From assembly GCF_040371085.1 (NCBI RefSeq), contig NZ_JAMBMT010000001.1:372001-436000 (forward strand): DNA of 64,000 nt. Reading direction: 5' to 3'. The translations under genes were made by a program, and so were the position numbers. The stretch is from Psychrobacter sp. AH5. GTDB taxonomy: Bacteria; Pseudomonadota; Gammaproteobacteria; Pseudomonadales; Moraxellaceae. The notes under the pieces are model-generated. The model was not told the origin of the DNA and made no database searches. It saw nothing but the letters and a program-made list of their open reading frames with translations. Positions 16,308 to 25,024 of the stretch are shown here, piece by piece (position 1 is the stretch's first letter; each line of letters opens with the position of its first letter).

Positions 16308-17297
16308 TTAGGATAAAGGTTTTAATCCTTGCTCTAAAAAATCAAACCAGTTCTGACCAATTATCTTACCCGCATCAGTCTCATCGAAACCGTGCTTGAG
16401 CAGGCCGTTATAGATATTTTCCATACCTTTTTCGCCGGCGAACCAAGGCAAGTTATCCGGCCAGCCTGAATTATTAGCACTACCTTCGCCATAATCCATC
16501 GCCTTTGACCAGCGACCATTGCGCATCCACTCCAGCACGGATTTGGGCTGATTTAGACACAGATCACTGCCGATGGCTAAATGCTCCACGCCATATCTAT
16601 CCGCGCAATTAGCAATCATGCTGCAAAAGTCGTTTAGCGTGCAGTCGCTACCGTTTGGCAAATGAAATGGGTATAAACTAAAGCCCAATAGTCCACCCGC
16701 CTGAGTTAAAGCGCTAATAACGGTGTCTGATTTATTGCGTAGCGCCTCATGAGCGGTAGTAGGATTGGCATGGCTAATACATATTGGCCGCGAGGAGATT
16801 TCTATCGCTTCAAGCGTTGATTGCTCAGCGCTGTGCGACATATCGATAATCATACCGACGCGGTTCATCTCCGCTATCGCCTGCTGACCAAAGCGGGTCA
16901 CGCCGCTATCGGTGGATTCATAACAGCCCGTTGCTAGCAAGCTTTGGTTGTTATAAGTGAGCTGCATAATCAGCAAGCCTAAACGGCGCATCACGCTAAT
17001 AAGACCGATCTCGTCATCGATAGGCGAGCAGTTTTGTGCGCCAAAGAAAATACCGACTTTGCCTTGTTCTTTTGCGGTTTTAATATCGCTGACCTCATAG
17101 ACGGGTAAGATTAAGTCGCTGTTTTGTTCAAAATGGCGATTCCACTCGCTAAAGCGGGTCATGGTTTGACGCGCGTCTTCGTGATAGACCAAGGTGGCGT
17201 GTACCGCATTGATGCCGCTGACTTGTAGCATCTTGAAGTAGTCGCGATCCCAGTTACTATATTGCAAGCCGTCGATGACGATATGGTCTTGGTACAT
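16308..17297 (-). CDS. Peptidase M19 (renal dipeptidase)-like protein with altered metal site
   Basis: 329 residues from ATG 17297 (AAAGGAC upstream); the open frame extends to 17360. The fold is M19: His155 (IDMSHSAEQS), His176 (CISHANPTT), Arg187 and Asp245 (AIGSDLCLN) match zinc-ligand and substrate residues of renal dipeptidase. The N-terminal His-x-Asp pair (normally DGHND) is replaced by DGLQYSN, and the bridging glutamate (normally EGG) lies where GIFFGAQN is found here. A standard binuclear zinc dipeptidase is therefore doubtful. M19-like proteins of this kind occur near methylamine and betaine catabolism genes in Pseudomonas. Its place between ALDH and BCCT points to a step in use of the imported compound. 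Confidence 0.82.
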   Translation of the reverse strand: MYQDHIVIDGLQYSNWDRDYFKMLQVSGINAVHATLVYHEDARQTMTRFSEWNRHFEQNSDLILPVYEVSDIKTAKEQGKVGIFFGAQNCSPIDDEIGLISVMRRLGLLIMQLTYNNQSLLATGCYESTDSGVTRFGQQAIAEMNRVGMIIDMSHSAEQSTLEAIEISSRPICISHANPTTAHEALRNKSDTVISALTQAGGLLGFSLYPFHLPNGSDCTLNDFCSMIANCADRYGVEHLAIGSDLCLNQPKSVLEWMRNGRWSKAMDYGEGSANNSGWPDNLPWFAGEKGMENIYNGLLKHGFDETDAGKIIGQNWFDFLEQGLKPLS

Positions 17298-17339
17298 ATC
17301 CGTGTCCTTTTGTGCTTTCTTAATTTTTATGAGCAAAGT

Positions 17340-17407
17340 CGTAGGGTGCGCCTCGCGCACCGAAAAAAACTTATCTCTTCAAATTGGTGCGCGAGGCGCA
17401 CCCTACG
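17340..17407. repeat. Large perfect hairpin between ALDH and M19 genes
   Basis: A 22-bp perfect inverted repeat, arms 17340-17361 and 17386-17407, with a 24-nt AT-rich loop. The arms are very GC-rich (core GGTGCGCGAGGCGCACC), unlike the surrounding DNA. No T-run follows, so it is not a classic terminator. It resembles dispersed REP-like intergenic palindromes and may stabilise or attenuate the mRNA between the two genes. No second copy is seen in the window. Confidence 0.8.
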
Positions 17408-17435
17408 CAAAATACGCCGATTATCCTTTATCCTA

Positions 17436-18911
17436 TTAATATGCTTTCTGATAAGCGGTTTTGACAATGGTATAAAACTCTTTGGCGTATTGGCCTTGCT
17501 CACGCGGGCCAAAGCTTGATTGTTTACGGCCACCGAACGGTACGTGATAATCGGTACCCGCCGTCGCCAGATTGACCATGACGCAGCCGGCTTGTACTTG
17601 CTCTTTAAACATCGCGCTATTACGCAGGCTTTGGGTGATGATGCCGCCGGTCAAGCCAAAACGGGTGTCATTAGTCATGGCAATCGCTTCTTCTAAATCC
17701 TTGGCGCGCATCACGCAAGCGAGCGGCGCAAACACTTCTTCTTGGTTGATATCCCAGCTGTTATCGGTCTCAGTGAACAGCGTTGGTGCCATATAATAGC
17801 CATCGTGTTTCCTCTCTAAGCGCTCGCCCCCAAAGGCTAAATGTGCGCCCGCTTGTTTGGCTTTCTCAATCCAATCCATGTTGGCGGCTAATTGCTTGTC
17901 ATCAACGACTGGCCCCATAAAGATACCGTCATCGAGCGCATGACCGACCTTTAGTGTTTTCATTTTGGCTACAACGCCATCGACGAAAGCATCATGAATA
18001 CCTTCCATCACAATCAAGCGTGAGGAGGCAGTACATTTTTGTCCTGAGCCGCCGAACGCGCCAGCGACCGCGGCATCGATAGCCACTTGTAGATCGGCAT
18101 CATCGGCGATAACGAGAGCGTTTTTACTGCCCATCTCTAGCTGACAACGCACAAAGTTCGGCGCGGTAGCGGCCGCAACTTTACGACCTGTGGGTACGGA
18201 GCCAGTAAAGCTAACCGCATCGATATCGGCTGAGTTAATGAGCGCGTCACCGACTGAGGAACCGCCACCTAGTACTAAGTTAAAGGTGCCCTCTGGCAGA
18301 CCTTGACGGTGGATAATCTCTGCCATAGCGACCGCGCTGGCAGGCGTTAAGTTGGCCGGTTTCCAAATGACGCTATTACCAAAGGCTAGCGCCGGAGCGA
18401 TCTTCCAAACGGCGGTGGCGGTTGGGAAGTTCCAAGGCGAGATAATAGCGACCACGCCCACCGCTTCACGGGTGACCTCAATCTTGACGCCGGGGCGTAC
18501 CGAATCGGCAGTATCACCGATTTGACGCAGCACTTCGGCAGCATAATAATGAAAGAACTGACCAGCGCGATAAATCTCACCGCGACCCTCGGCAAAAGGC
18601 TTGCCTTCTTCTAGAGATAGTAGGGTGCCAAGCTCATCACAGCGGGCGATCATCTCATCGCCGATCGCTTGCAGGATAGTTTGTTTTTTCTCAAGTGGCG
18701 TCGCTTCCCACTTTGGCTGTGCGGCACGGGCGGCAGCGATAGCGTCTTTGACTTGCTCGCTGCTAGCTTGCGCAAAGTCGCCGATGTTTTCGCTAGTGTC
18801 TGATGGGTTAATGTTGGCAATAGTATCGCTGCCACTTTGCCATTCGCCGTTGATATAAAGGGACTTGCTTAGGTCTTGTTTGAGAGTGGTTTGTGCGATT
18901 GTGGCTGACAT
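17436..18911 (-). CDS. NAD(P)-dependent aldehyde dehydrogenase
   Basis: 491 residues of the ALDH superfamily. Motifs: ISPWNFPTATAVWKIAPAL, FTGSVPTGRKVA (Rossmann loop), LEMGSKNALVI with the general-base glutamate, and GQKCTASSR with the catalytic cysteine. It ends in the usual oligomerisation region FGGRKQSSFGPREQGQYA. Overall it resembles the semialdehyde dehydrogenase branch, for example alpha-ketoglutaric semialdehyde dehydrogenases of hydroxyproline and sugar-acid catabolism, but substrate assignment from sequence is not safe. It lies between ridA and the M19-like gene on the same strand, 95 bp after ridA. Confidence 0.92.
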   Translation of the reverse strand: MSATIAQTTLKQDLSKSLYINGEWQSGSDTIANINPSDTSENIGDFAQASSEQVKDAIAAARAAQPKWEATPLEKKQTILQAIGDEMIARCDELGTLLSLEEGKPFAEGRGEIYRAGQFFHYYAAEVLRQIGDTADSVRPGVKIEVTREAVGVVAIISPWNFPTATAVWKIAPALAFGNSVIWKPANLTPASAVAMAEIIHRQGLPEGTFNLVLGGGSSVGDALINSADIDAVSFTGSVPTGRKVAAATAPNFVRCQLEMGSKNALVIADDADLQVAIDAAVAGAFGGSGQKCTASSRLIVMEGIHDAFVDGVVAKMKTLKVGHALDDGIFMGPVVDDKQLAANMDWIEKAKQAGAHLAFGGERLERKHDGYYMAPTLFTETDNSWDINQEEVFAPLACVMRAKDLEEAIAMTNDTRFGLTGGIITQSLRNSAMFKEQVQAGCVMVNLATAGTDYHVPFGGRKQSSFGPREQGQYAKEFYTIVKTAYQKAY

Positions 18912-19006
18912 AGGATATTCCTTAACTTGATTATCAAAAATTTAACAGGCTACCAATTTTCATATTTATTTAAATAGGGTGTTGTGTAAGATGATTCATT
19001 TAGAAT

Positions 19007-19393
19007 TTAAGGTACTGCCGCATAGACCACCAATTCAACGAGCATCTCCTCGCGCGCAAGACCCGCTATCACCAGCGCGGCGCGGTTAGGGTAAGGAGCG
19101 GCAAAGTACTCAGCATAAACTTGATTGACCGTTTTTAGATACTCACGATCGGTGACATAGATCAGCACTTGTAATACCGAATTCATATCAGTGCCAGCAC
19201 ACTCTAACGTATGCTTAAGGTTTTCAAGCGTTTGCCGAGTTTGCGCTTCAATGCCGCCGCTAACCACCTCTCCTTTATCATCGATCGGGATTTGCGCAGT
19301 GTATAAGGTGCCATTGTTAGTGACCGCCCACTCAAGAGGCGCTTTTGAGGCATAAAGCGAGGTTTTGACGGCTTGTTTTGAGTGGGTAGACAT
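19007..19393 (-). CDS. RidA-family (YjgF/UK114) protein
   Basis: 128 residues, the normal length of the trimeric Rid family. The C-terminal signature NRAALVIAGLAREEMLVELVVYAA carries the conserved arginine and glutamate (R-x-x-L ... L-V-E-L). RidA proteins hydrolyse reactive enamine/imine intermediates made by PLP enzymes or amino-acid oxidases. In a catabolic cluster it implies an imine intermediate or an amidohydrolase-like step. It is first gene of the minus-strand cluster and is divergent from the LysR gene (214 bp between them), the usual place for LysR control. Confidence 0.9.
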   Translation of the reverse strand: MSTHSKQAVKTSLYASKAPLEWAVTNNGTLYTAQIPIDDKGEVVSGGIEAQTRQTLENLKHTLECAGTDMNSVLQVLIYVTDREYLKTVNQVYAEYFAAPYPNRAALVIAGLAREEMLVELVVYAAVP

Positions 19394-19607
19394 ATGATTA
19401 TTTCCTTTTGATATCTTGGTTTAATAACTGGTTTATTGGCTTGATTTTATAGAGTGTCTTGGTTATCAAGTTTTTACAAAAACTTAAACGTATTTGTGGT
19501 TAGCATTGATGCTACTCGTTTAACCTTGATAAATCTAACGAGTTAAATATTAATAATGATAGATTTAATTTATCAATTAAGTTAGATTGACTCTAAGCCC
19601 GTCTTGA

Positions 19608-20525
19608 ATGAGCAAGGATATGAAAATACAGCAGCTACGCCATTTTTTATTAATTGTTGAGGAAGGCGGATTTCGCGCTGCCGCAGAGCGCGCGCATCGC
19701 ACGCAAGCGGCATTATCAGCTTCGATTAAAGAGCTTGAGAAGTCGCTCGGTCAGCCGTTATTTGAGAGTGGGAATAAAGCCACTTTGAGCGCTTTTGGTG
19801 AAGCTTGCTTGCCCAAAATTGAGCAGTTTATGGCGGTTTATCAAGCATTAGCAGAGGATCTAAAGTCACTAGCGATAGGTGATAAAGGTAAAATAAGAAT
19901 CGCTAGTGTGCCGTCATTGGTGACCAAATTATTACCTAGCGTGTTATTTGAATACTCCAAACAATATCCCGACATCGAGATTGTATTAATAGATGATAAC
20001 TCAACTGGGGTGACCAATCGGCTATTGGCAGGCGAGGTGGATCTGGCGCTGGGTAATTGCAATACCATCAATCAGGCGGACATCGATTTTACGCCGCTGA
20101 TAGCGGATCCGATAGGGGTGGTGTGTTTACGAAATAATCCGCTACATCAGACTTTATCCTCTGCAAAAGGAAAGACAGCCAAAGGCCTAAAATGGCAGCA
20201 ATTGCTAGAGCAGCCGTTTATATATAATGGTACTTGTCGCCTACTCGAGAATACGCCCGCTGAAGCGCTCAATCGCCAAGCTCGCTACACGGTTGAGAAT
20301 ATTACTTCCCTGTTCTCTTTATTACGTCATGACCTTGGCATTACCACGCTGCCTAAGCTGGCCTTTCCGACTAACGAGCCTGAGCTGGTTTGGCTTGAGC
20401 TGCTAGAGCCGTCCTTGACTCGGCAGATTGGTATTTTTAAATTAGCAAATAAGACTATCTCGCCTGCCGTCCAAACCTTTCATGACTGGTGCGTGGAGTA
20501 TGTGCAGGATTATTATTTGCTGTAA
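19608..20525 (+). CDS. LysR-type transcriptional regulator
   Basis: 305 residues with an N-terminal winged helix-turn-helix (IQQLRHFLLIVEEGGFRAAA, then RTQAALSASIKELEKSLGQPLFE) and a type-2 periplasmic-binding-like effector domain from about residue 95. It is divergent from ridA, so it most likely controls the RidA-ALDH-M19-BCCT cluster in response to a pathway metabolite. The 214-bp intergenic region 19394-19607 is AT-rich and should hold its operator; no single T-N11-A site stands out. The ATG at 19620 is an alternative start. Confidence 0.92.
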   Translation: MSKDMKIQQLRHFLLIVEEGGFRAAAERAHRTQAALSASIKELEKSLGQPLFESGNKATLSAFGEACLPKIEQFMAVYQALAEDLKSLAIGDKGKIRIASVPSLVTKLLPSVLFEYSKQYPDIEIVLIDDNSTGVTNRLLAGEVDLALGNCNTINQADIDFTPLIADPIGVVCLRNNPLHQTLSSAKGKTAKGLKWQQLLEQPFIYNGTCRLLENTPAEALNRQARYTVENITSLFSLLRHDLGITTLPKLAFPTNEPELVWLELLEPSLTRQIGIFKLANKTISPAVQTFHDWCVEYVQDYYLL

Positions 20526-20668
20526 TAAAACAGGACTAACCGCTAGTTAGCATAAGTAATAAGGTATATTTTATTGACTTAAACTTTATTTCAAAATTAG
20601 GAGCCATAAAAAACCCTTACTAAATAGAATATAGTTGACTCACTTTAAAACCTATTAAGCAAAGACTA

Positions 20669-21436
20669 TTAAGCGCCCGGCACTGGTCCGCCATTAGTCT
20701 TAATCCACTTTTGCATCTGCTCAATCTCTGGCTGCTGAGCATCGATAATCTGCTGCGCTAGCTGACGCATCTCAGGATCTTTGCCATACTGTAGCTGTAC
20801 CTGCGCCATATCGACCGCGCCCTTATAATGCGGCAACATACCGCGAGCGAAGGCCATATCCGCCACAGGATCAGCGATACCTAGCATCATCTCATCATGC
20901 ATAGCATTCATACCTTGCGCGTACGCTTGCTGCATAGCGCCAGTCTCAGCAATAGGAGCCGATATGTCAGGATGGCTCTCTAACCACTTTTGCATTTGCT
21001 TAATCTCTGGCTGCTGAGCGTCAATAATCTCTTGTGCCAAAGCTCTCATCTCTGGATCGGTACCGTACTTTAGCTCAATCTTTGCCATATCGACCGCACC
21101 GATATGATGACCTAACATCCCTTGAGCAAAAGCAGAATCCGGATCGTTATAAGCCATTCCCATCATCATCTCATTATGCATCTGAGTCATAGAATCGGTA
21201 TATTCTTGTAGCATAGGCGATGCCGAGCCATGATGGGCGCTGTCATCATTCATAGCCATCGCGGTGTCACCTCTATCATGACCAGCATGAGGATCTACCG
21301 TGGTGTTAGTCGCTGTCGTCGGCTCTACTGTATTCTCAGAAGCCGCTTGTTCGTTAGCAGGTTGGCAAGCACTCAAAGCCATAGCAGTAATAATACTAGC
21401 AGCAAGTATAGCTGGCGCGCGCTTGAGAGTTTTCAT
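20669..21436 (-). CDS. Lipoprotein with two DUF305 domains
   Basis: 255 residues. The signal peptide ends in a lipobox, ALSAC, so it should be lipid-anchored. After a Thr/Asn-rich linker come two tandem DUF305 units (about 80-165 and 170-255), each with HNEMMMGMA or HDEMMLGIA, GMLGHHIGAVDMA or GMLPHYKGAVDMA, and an IIDAQQPEIxQMQKW end. DUF305 is a ferritin-like helical domain often linked to copper or other metal handling. The many Met and His residues fit soft-metal binding, but the function is unproven. It is transcribed alone and convergent with the LysR gene. Confidence 0.88.
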   Translation of the reverse strand: MKTLKRAPAILAASIITAMALSACQPANEQAASENTVEPTTATNTTVDPHAGHDRGDTAMAMNDDSAHHGSASPMLQEYTDSMTQMHNEMMMGMAYNDPDSAFAQGMLGHHIGAVDMAKIELKYGTDPEMRALAQEIIDAQQPEIKQMQKWLESHPDISAPIAETGAMQQAYAQGMNAMHDEMMLGIADPVADMAFARGMLPHYKGAVDMAQVQLQYGKDPEMRQLAQQIIDAQQPEIEQMQKWIKTNGGPVPGA

Positions 21437-21793
21437 AGATAACTATCCTTCATAAAAAAGTGTCGATATGGAGATACACTAGGGTTAAAGATTTTATATA
21501 GTCAGTTATAAGACTAAAAAACAACTAGGCAAGCCTGCTAAGGCCTACCTACTTAATAGTAAAGATAAGAGTGAAGAGGTATAAAACTAATAAAAATAGG
21601 GAGCGGTTATAAAAGTAAGGTTATGCAAACCTGTAATTAGGCTAATTACTTTAAGCCAAGCCTAAAAAGCTAATAACGAATGAATTATTTATTAGATGAG
21701 TAGTTTAAGCTATTACTCTCATTGGCATGGTACTAGCTTTAGTAGTTTTGCTACTTTTTATTATAAGCGTGTTTAATTGCGTAAAAACGAACC
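21437..21793. other. Intergenic region upstream of the DUF305 gene
   Basis: AT-rich non-coding stretch between the DUF305 lipoprotein start and the terminator of the acyl-CoA ligase gene. It must hold the DUF305 promoter. I see no convincing ORF, RNA gene or repeat. Confidence 0.5.
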
Positions 21794-21820
21794 AAAAAAC
21801 CTGCCACTAGGCAGGCTTTT
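21794..21820 (-). terminator. Rho-independent terminator of the acyl-CoA ligase gene
   Basis: A stem CCTGCC (21800-21805) / GGCAGG (21810-21815) with a 4-nt loop; on the minus strand it is followed by six T. It lies about 50 bp after the ligase stop. T-rich sequence on the other side as well could make it work in both directions. Confidence 0.8.
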
Positions 21821-21866
21821 CTTTAATACAAAATTATAATTTATTTAATGCGTTTTAATTAAGCTA

Positions 21867-23501
21867 TTATGAATTAAGCAGCACATCACCATGCTCATCA
21901 CGTAAGTTGTTTTTCATCATTTTGCCTGCGCCATTTAAGACAATATTATCAACGAAAACTACTTTATCAGGGATTTGCCAACTGGCAACTTTATTTTGAT
22001 AAAACGCCAAAATCTGCGCCTCATCTACTTCTGAGTCCTCTTGTTTGACGACGATCAATACTGGACGCTCGCCCCACTGCTGATGCTTAGCCGCAATAGC
22101 CGCCGCCATTTTTACATCAGGATGACCGGCAGCGATATTCTCAAGCTCAACCGAGGATATCCACTCGCCGCCTGACTTGATCAAGTCCTTAGAGCGATCG
22201 CGAATATTCATATAGCCATCCGCGTCGATAGTGGCGATATCGCCGGTGTCAAACCAGCCATCTTCGGTGATAGCGTCTGGTCTATGGGTAAAATAATCAT
22301 CGATGACCCAGTGTCCGCGAATTTGCAAACGTCCTTGTGACTCGCCATCCTCTGCTACCGGCTGGTTTGGATTTTCGGTATCCATTAGGCGCAGCTCAAC
22401 GCCGTAAGGCGGACGGCCTTGCGACTTACGTAACTCGTTGATCTCCTCGCGGCTTAACGACTTATGCTTTGCTTTGATCTGATTCATCGTCCCCAGCGGA
22501 CTGGTCTCGGTCATACCCCAGCCGTGGATAGCGTCACAATTAAAATCCTCTCTAAAGGTCTTGATCACCGATGGCGGGCAAGCAGCGCCGCCAACGATAG
22601 TACGGGTCATACTCTCAAGTTTGCTACCGCGCTTTTTGGCAGCGGTTAATAGACCCTGCCAAATAGTTGGTACGCCTAGCGCAATGGTTACCTTATAATC
22701 ATCAATCACTGACACCAGGCTATCGCCATCAAGATTGGGGCCTGGCAGTATCAACGAGCAGCCCACTATCGCCGCGGCGTATGGCGTGCCCCAAGCATTG
22801 ACATGGAACATCGGCACCACGGGCAATAGCACATCTTGCGCTGATAAGGAGGAGACATCGGGCATACACAGCGCGATAGCGTGTAGCACTGAGGAGCGAT
22901 GCGAATACAGAATGCCTTTGGGGTTACCGGTGGTGCCTGAGGTATAACATAACGAGCTAGCGGTGGTTTCATCAAGCTTTGGCCAATCAAATTTTGGCGC
23001 TTGCTCGGCGATTAACTCATCAAAGAATAGCGCGTTCGGTAGCTGCTCTAATACTTTTTCGCTGCGATCGCCTAACAAGATAAAGTGCTTAATACCTTTA
23101 ATATGATCTTGGATAGCAGCAATAAGGGGCAAAAAAGTCTCATCAAAGAATAGCACTTGATCCTCAGCATCGTTGATGATGTAGGCGAGCTGTTCAGGGA
23201 AAAGGCGCGGATTGATAGTGTGGCAAATCAGACCGCTGCCGGAGATGGCATACCAAGCTTCTAAGTGGCGACGATTATTCCAAGCAAGAGTGGCGATACG
23301 CTCTGAGGGTTTCAGCCCTAGCTTTTGCAGGGCATTGGCCAGACGTTTTGAGTTATCTGAGATAGTCGCCCAATCGCTTTGGGTCATGGTGCCATCGACT
23401 TCTTTGGAGTAGATGGCGGTATCGCCATGATATCTAGCAGCGTGCTCAATGAGGCTGCTAATCAGCAGCGGTTGATACATCATTTTACCTAACATATGCA
23501 T
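21867..23501 (-). CDS. AMP-dependent fatty acyl-CoA synthetase
   Basis: 544 residues of the adenylate-forming superfamily. The phosphate-binding loop is SLCYTSGTTGNPKGILYSH. Other core motifs are GWGMTETSPLG and DGWFDTGDIATID, with the C-terminal NGAGKMMKNNLRD carrying the catalytic lysine. It activates a carboxylic acid to its CoA thioester via an acyl-AMP. The N-terminus (MLGKMMYQPLLISSLIEHAA) is like AlkK-type medium-chain acyl-CoA ligases, so a medium- or long-chain fatty acid is the likely substrate. The third residue is also Met and is better spaced from AGGG, so the true start may be 23495. It stands alone with its own terminator. Confidence 0.9.
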   Translation of the reverse strand: MHMLGKMMYQPLLISSLIEHAARYHGDTAIYSKEVDGTMTQSDWATISDNSKRLANALQKLGLKPSERIATLAWNNRRHLEAWYAISGSGLICHTINPRLFPEQLAYIINDAEDQVLFFDETFLPLIAAIQDHIKGIKHFILLGDRSEKVLEQLPNALFFDELIAEQAPKFDWPKLDETTASSLCYTSGTTGNPKGILYSHRSSVLHAIALCMPDVSSLSAQDVLLPVVPMFHVNAWGTPYAAAIVGCSLILPGPNLDGDSLVSVIDDYKVTIALGVPTIWQGLLTAAKKRGSKLESMTRTIVGGAACPPSVIKTFREDFNCDAIHGWGMTETSPLGTMNQIKAKHKSLSREEINELRKSQGRPPYGVELRLMDTENPNQPVAEDGESQGRLQIRGHWVIDDYFTHRPDAITEDGWFDTGDIATIDADGYMNIRDRSKDLIKSGGEWISSVELENIAAGHPDVKMAAAIAAKHQQWGERPVLIVVKQEDSEVDEAQILAFYQNKVASWQIPDKVVFVDNIVLNGAGKMMKNNLRDEHGDVLLNS

Positions 23502-23676
23502 ATCCCTATAGTGAGTGAATGGTACTTATCCTTAGTCCATTTTTGGTGTAACCGCTATTATTATACGTCACTCTTCATATTCTAAAAGGTTTTTCATTGA
23601 GCTAATGGCTTAGCTTATTAGCCAAAGTAAAATTAAAAACTATGACCTCAAGATTTGAACCTAATAACATCTAAAC

Positions 23677-24624
23677 CTAGTCATCAAACTCAGCTAACAT
23701 CATCGCGATACGTTTATCTTTTTCAAGCCAAAGCTGTTCCACCCAAGCAAACATCTGCTCTTTGGTCGCCTTATCCTTTTCATAACCGCCATTTTTAAGA
23801 CTAACCAATAGCTTATTCGGTATCTCAATATGACGCACATCTACGCCTAAGCGCTTGATATTGCCTTGCCACAAATCGCCATAACTTGGCACCCCATCTG
23901 GATAGACAATCGTCATATCCAAGATACCATCGATCTCATCGCCTAGCGCATTTATGGCCAATGCTAGACCACCCGCTCGTGGCTTGAGCAGATGAGTATA
24001 AGGCGACTGCTGGGCTTTGCGCTTTTTGATGGTGAAGCGAGTACCCTCTAAGTAATTTAGCAGGGTAAAAGGCTTATCTTTTAGTAGCCCACAAGCGCGT
24101 TTGGCCTCAATGATATCTTTGCCAGCTAATGCTGGGTTTTTTGCTACCGCTTGCTTGGAGTGACGGCGCATCATCGGAAAGTCTAAAAAGTAGAAGGTTT
24201 GACCGACGATGGGGATATATATCAGCTCAAACTTGGTAAAAAAGCGCGTCAGAGGCAGACGATTCTCACTGATGTACTGCACAATACTAGTATCAACCCA
24301 CGACTGATGGTTGCTCACTAGCAGATATTGACCATCGATATTCACATCATCTGGTAGGCTAATACGCCAATCTTTTTTTGGCAAAATAGTATCTATCAAA
24401 GCATTGTTACTATTGATCCAATAATTAGCGATCTTTATCACTGTTTTATCAGCGATATCAGCGCCAGTCATTATCTTGGTTGCGCCCATCAGCCAAATAG
24501 GAATACTACCAGCGAAACTATTGCCAACTATGACGCCCGTTGCCGTTGCCAATGACACGGCCTTACCAAGTCTAGGCGCGCGCTCATGCATTTTTTGAAA
24601 AAGTGAGTTTAGTCGCATAACCAA
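23677..24624 (-). CDS. 1-acylglycerol-3-phosphate acyltransferase-like protein
   Basis: 315 residues with the acyltransferase motif NHxxxxD (VSNHQSWVDTSI, near residue 105) and the glycerophosphate-binding LEGTRFT. One N-terminal hydrophobic segment (about 20-45) suggests inner-membrane attachment. It resembles the YihG/YihG-like branch of lysophospholipid acyltransferases, which acylate lysophosphatidate or related lipids. It is 175 bp upstream of the acyl-CoA ligase gene on the same strand, but without a clear operon link. The precise acceptor is unknown. Confidence 0.88.
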   Translation of the reverse strand: MVMRLNSLFQKMHERAPRLGKAVSLATATGVIVGNSFAGSIPIWLMGATKIMTGADIADKTVIKIANYWINSNNALIDTILPKKDWRISLPDDVNIDGQYLLVSNHQSWVDTSIVQYISENRLPLTRFFTKFELIYIPIVGQTFYFLDFPMMRRHSKQAVAKNPALAGKDIIEAKRACGLLKDKPFTLLNYLEGTRFTIKKRKAQQSPYTHLLKPRAGGLALAINALGDEIDGILDMTIVYPDGVPSYGDLWQGNIKRLGVDVRHIEIPNKLLVSLKNGGYEKDKATKEQMFAWVEQLWLEKDKRIAMMLAEFDD

Positions 24625-25024
24625 CTTATCCTCTCCCTATTACTGTGGATATTGATGGGTCTATTATATTTGCTATGGGTTATAGTAATAATATTACGAA
24701 ATAATTCTAACAGAAAAAAAGCGTAGCGTAGCCTAGCTAGCGTGACTGGTGATAACACAGCAAAGAGCAGAGTAAAGCTAATAATAAGCTAGTCTTTGAT
24801 AATAAAATCAAAATATGACTACTCATTTTTATCGATAGATTTAGCTGAATAAAACTGATTAGAATGAGGGGAGAGATTTAGCTAATAAAAACTAACTTGC
24901 TAATCCTCCTAAAGGAGTACTTGTTATAGGATTTATACTGCTTTTGCTCAATAGTTAATACTTTTGCTTATTGCTAAATTATCCTCATAAAAATTGTAAA
25001 ATTTTATGGTGGAGGATAGTTATC
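24625..25024 (+). promoter_or_regulatory. narK1 promoter region
   Basis: 400 bp without a gene between the acyltransferase start and narK1. It contains the NarL-type repeat at 24904-24919 and a TATACT at 24934-24939 as possible -10. The narK1 ATG at 25025 has a strong GGAGGA ribosome site at 25011-25016. An imperfect FNR-like repeat (TTGAT, 6 bp, ATCAA; 24796-24811) has the wrong spacing. Confidence 0.5.
24904..24919. promoter_or_regulatory. NarL-type 7-2-7 site upstream of narK1
   Basis: TCCTCCT-AA-AGGAGTA. NarL/NarP heptamers have the consensus TACYYMT arranged as inverted repeats 2 bp apart. The right half matches fully and the left differs at one base. It lies 105 bp before the narK1 start codon. 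Activation of narK1 by phospho-NarL is inferred. Confidence 0.7.

Noticed and set aside
21437..21793. Small gene in the gap upstream of the DUF305 gene
   Set aside because: No start codon with a ribosome site followed by a plausible frame was found.
24796..24811. FNR-like box (TTGAT and ATCAA) upstream of narK1
   Set aside because: The halves are 6 bp apart instead of the required 4, so it does not fit the FNR/ANR geometry.
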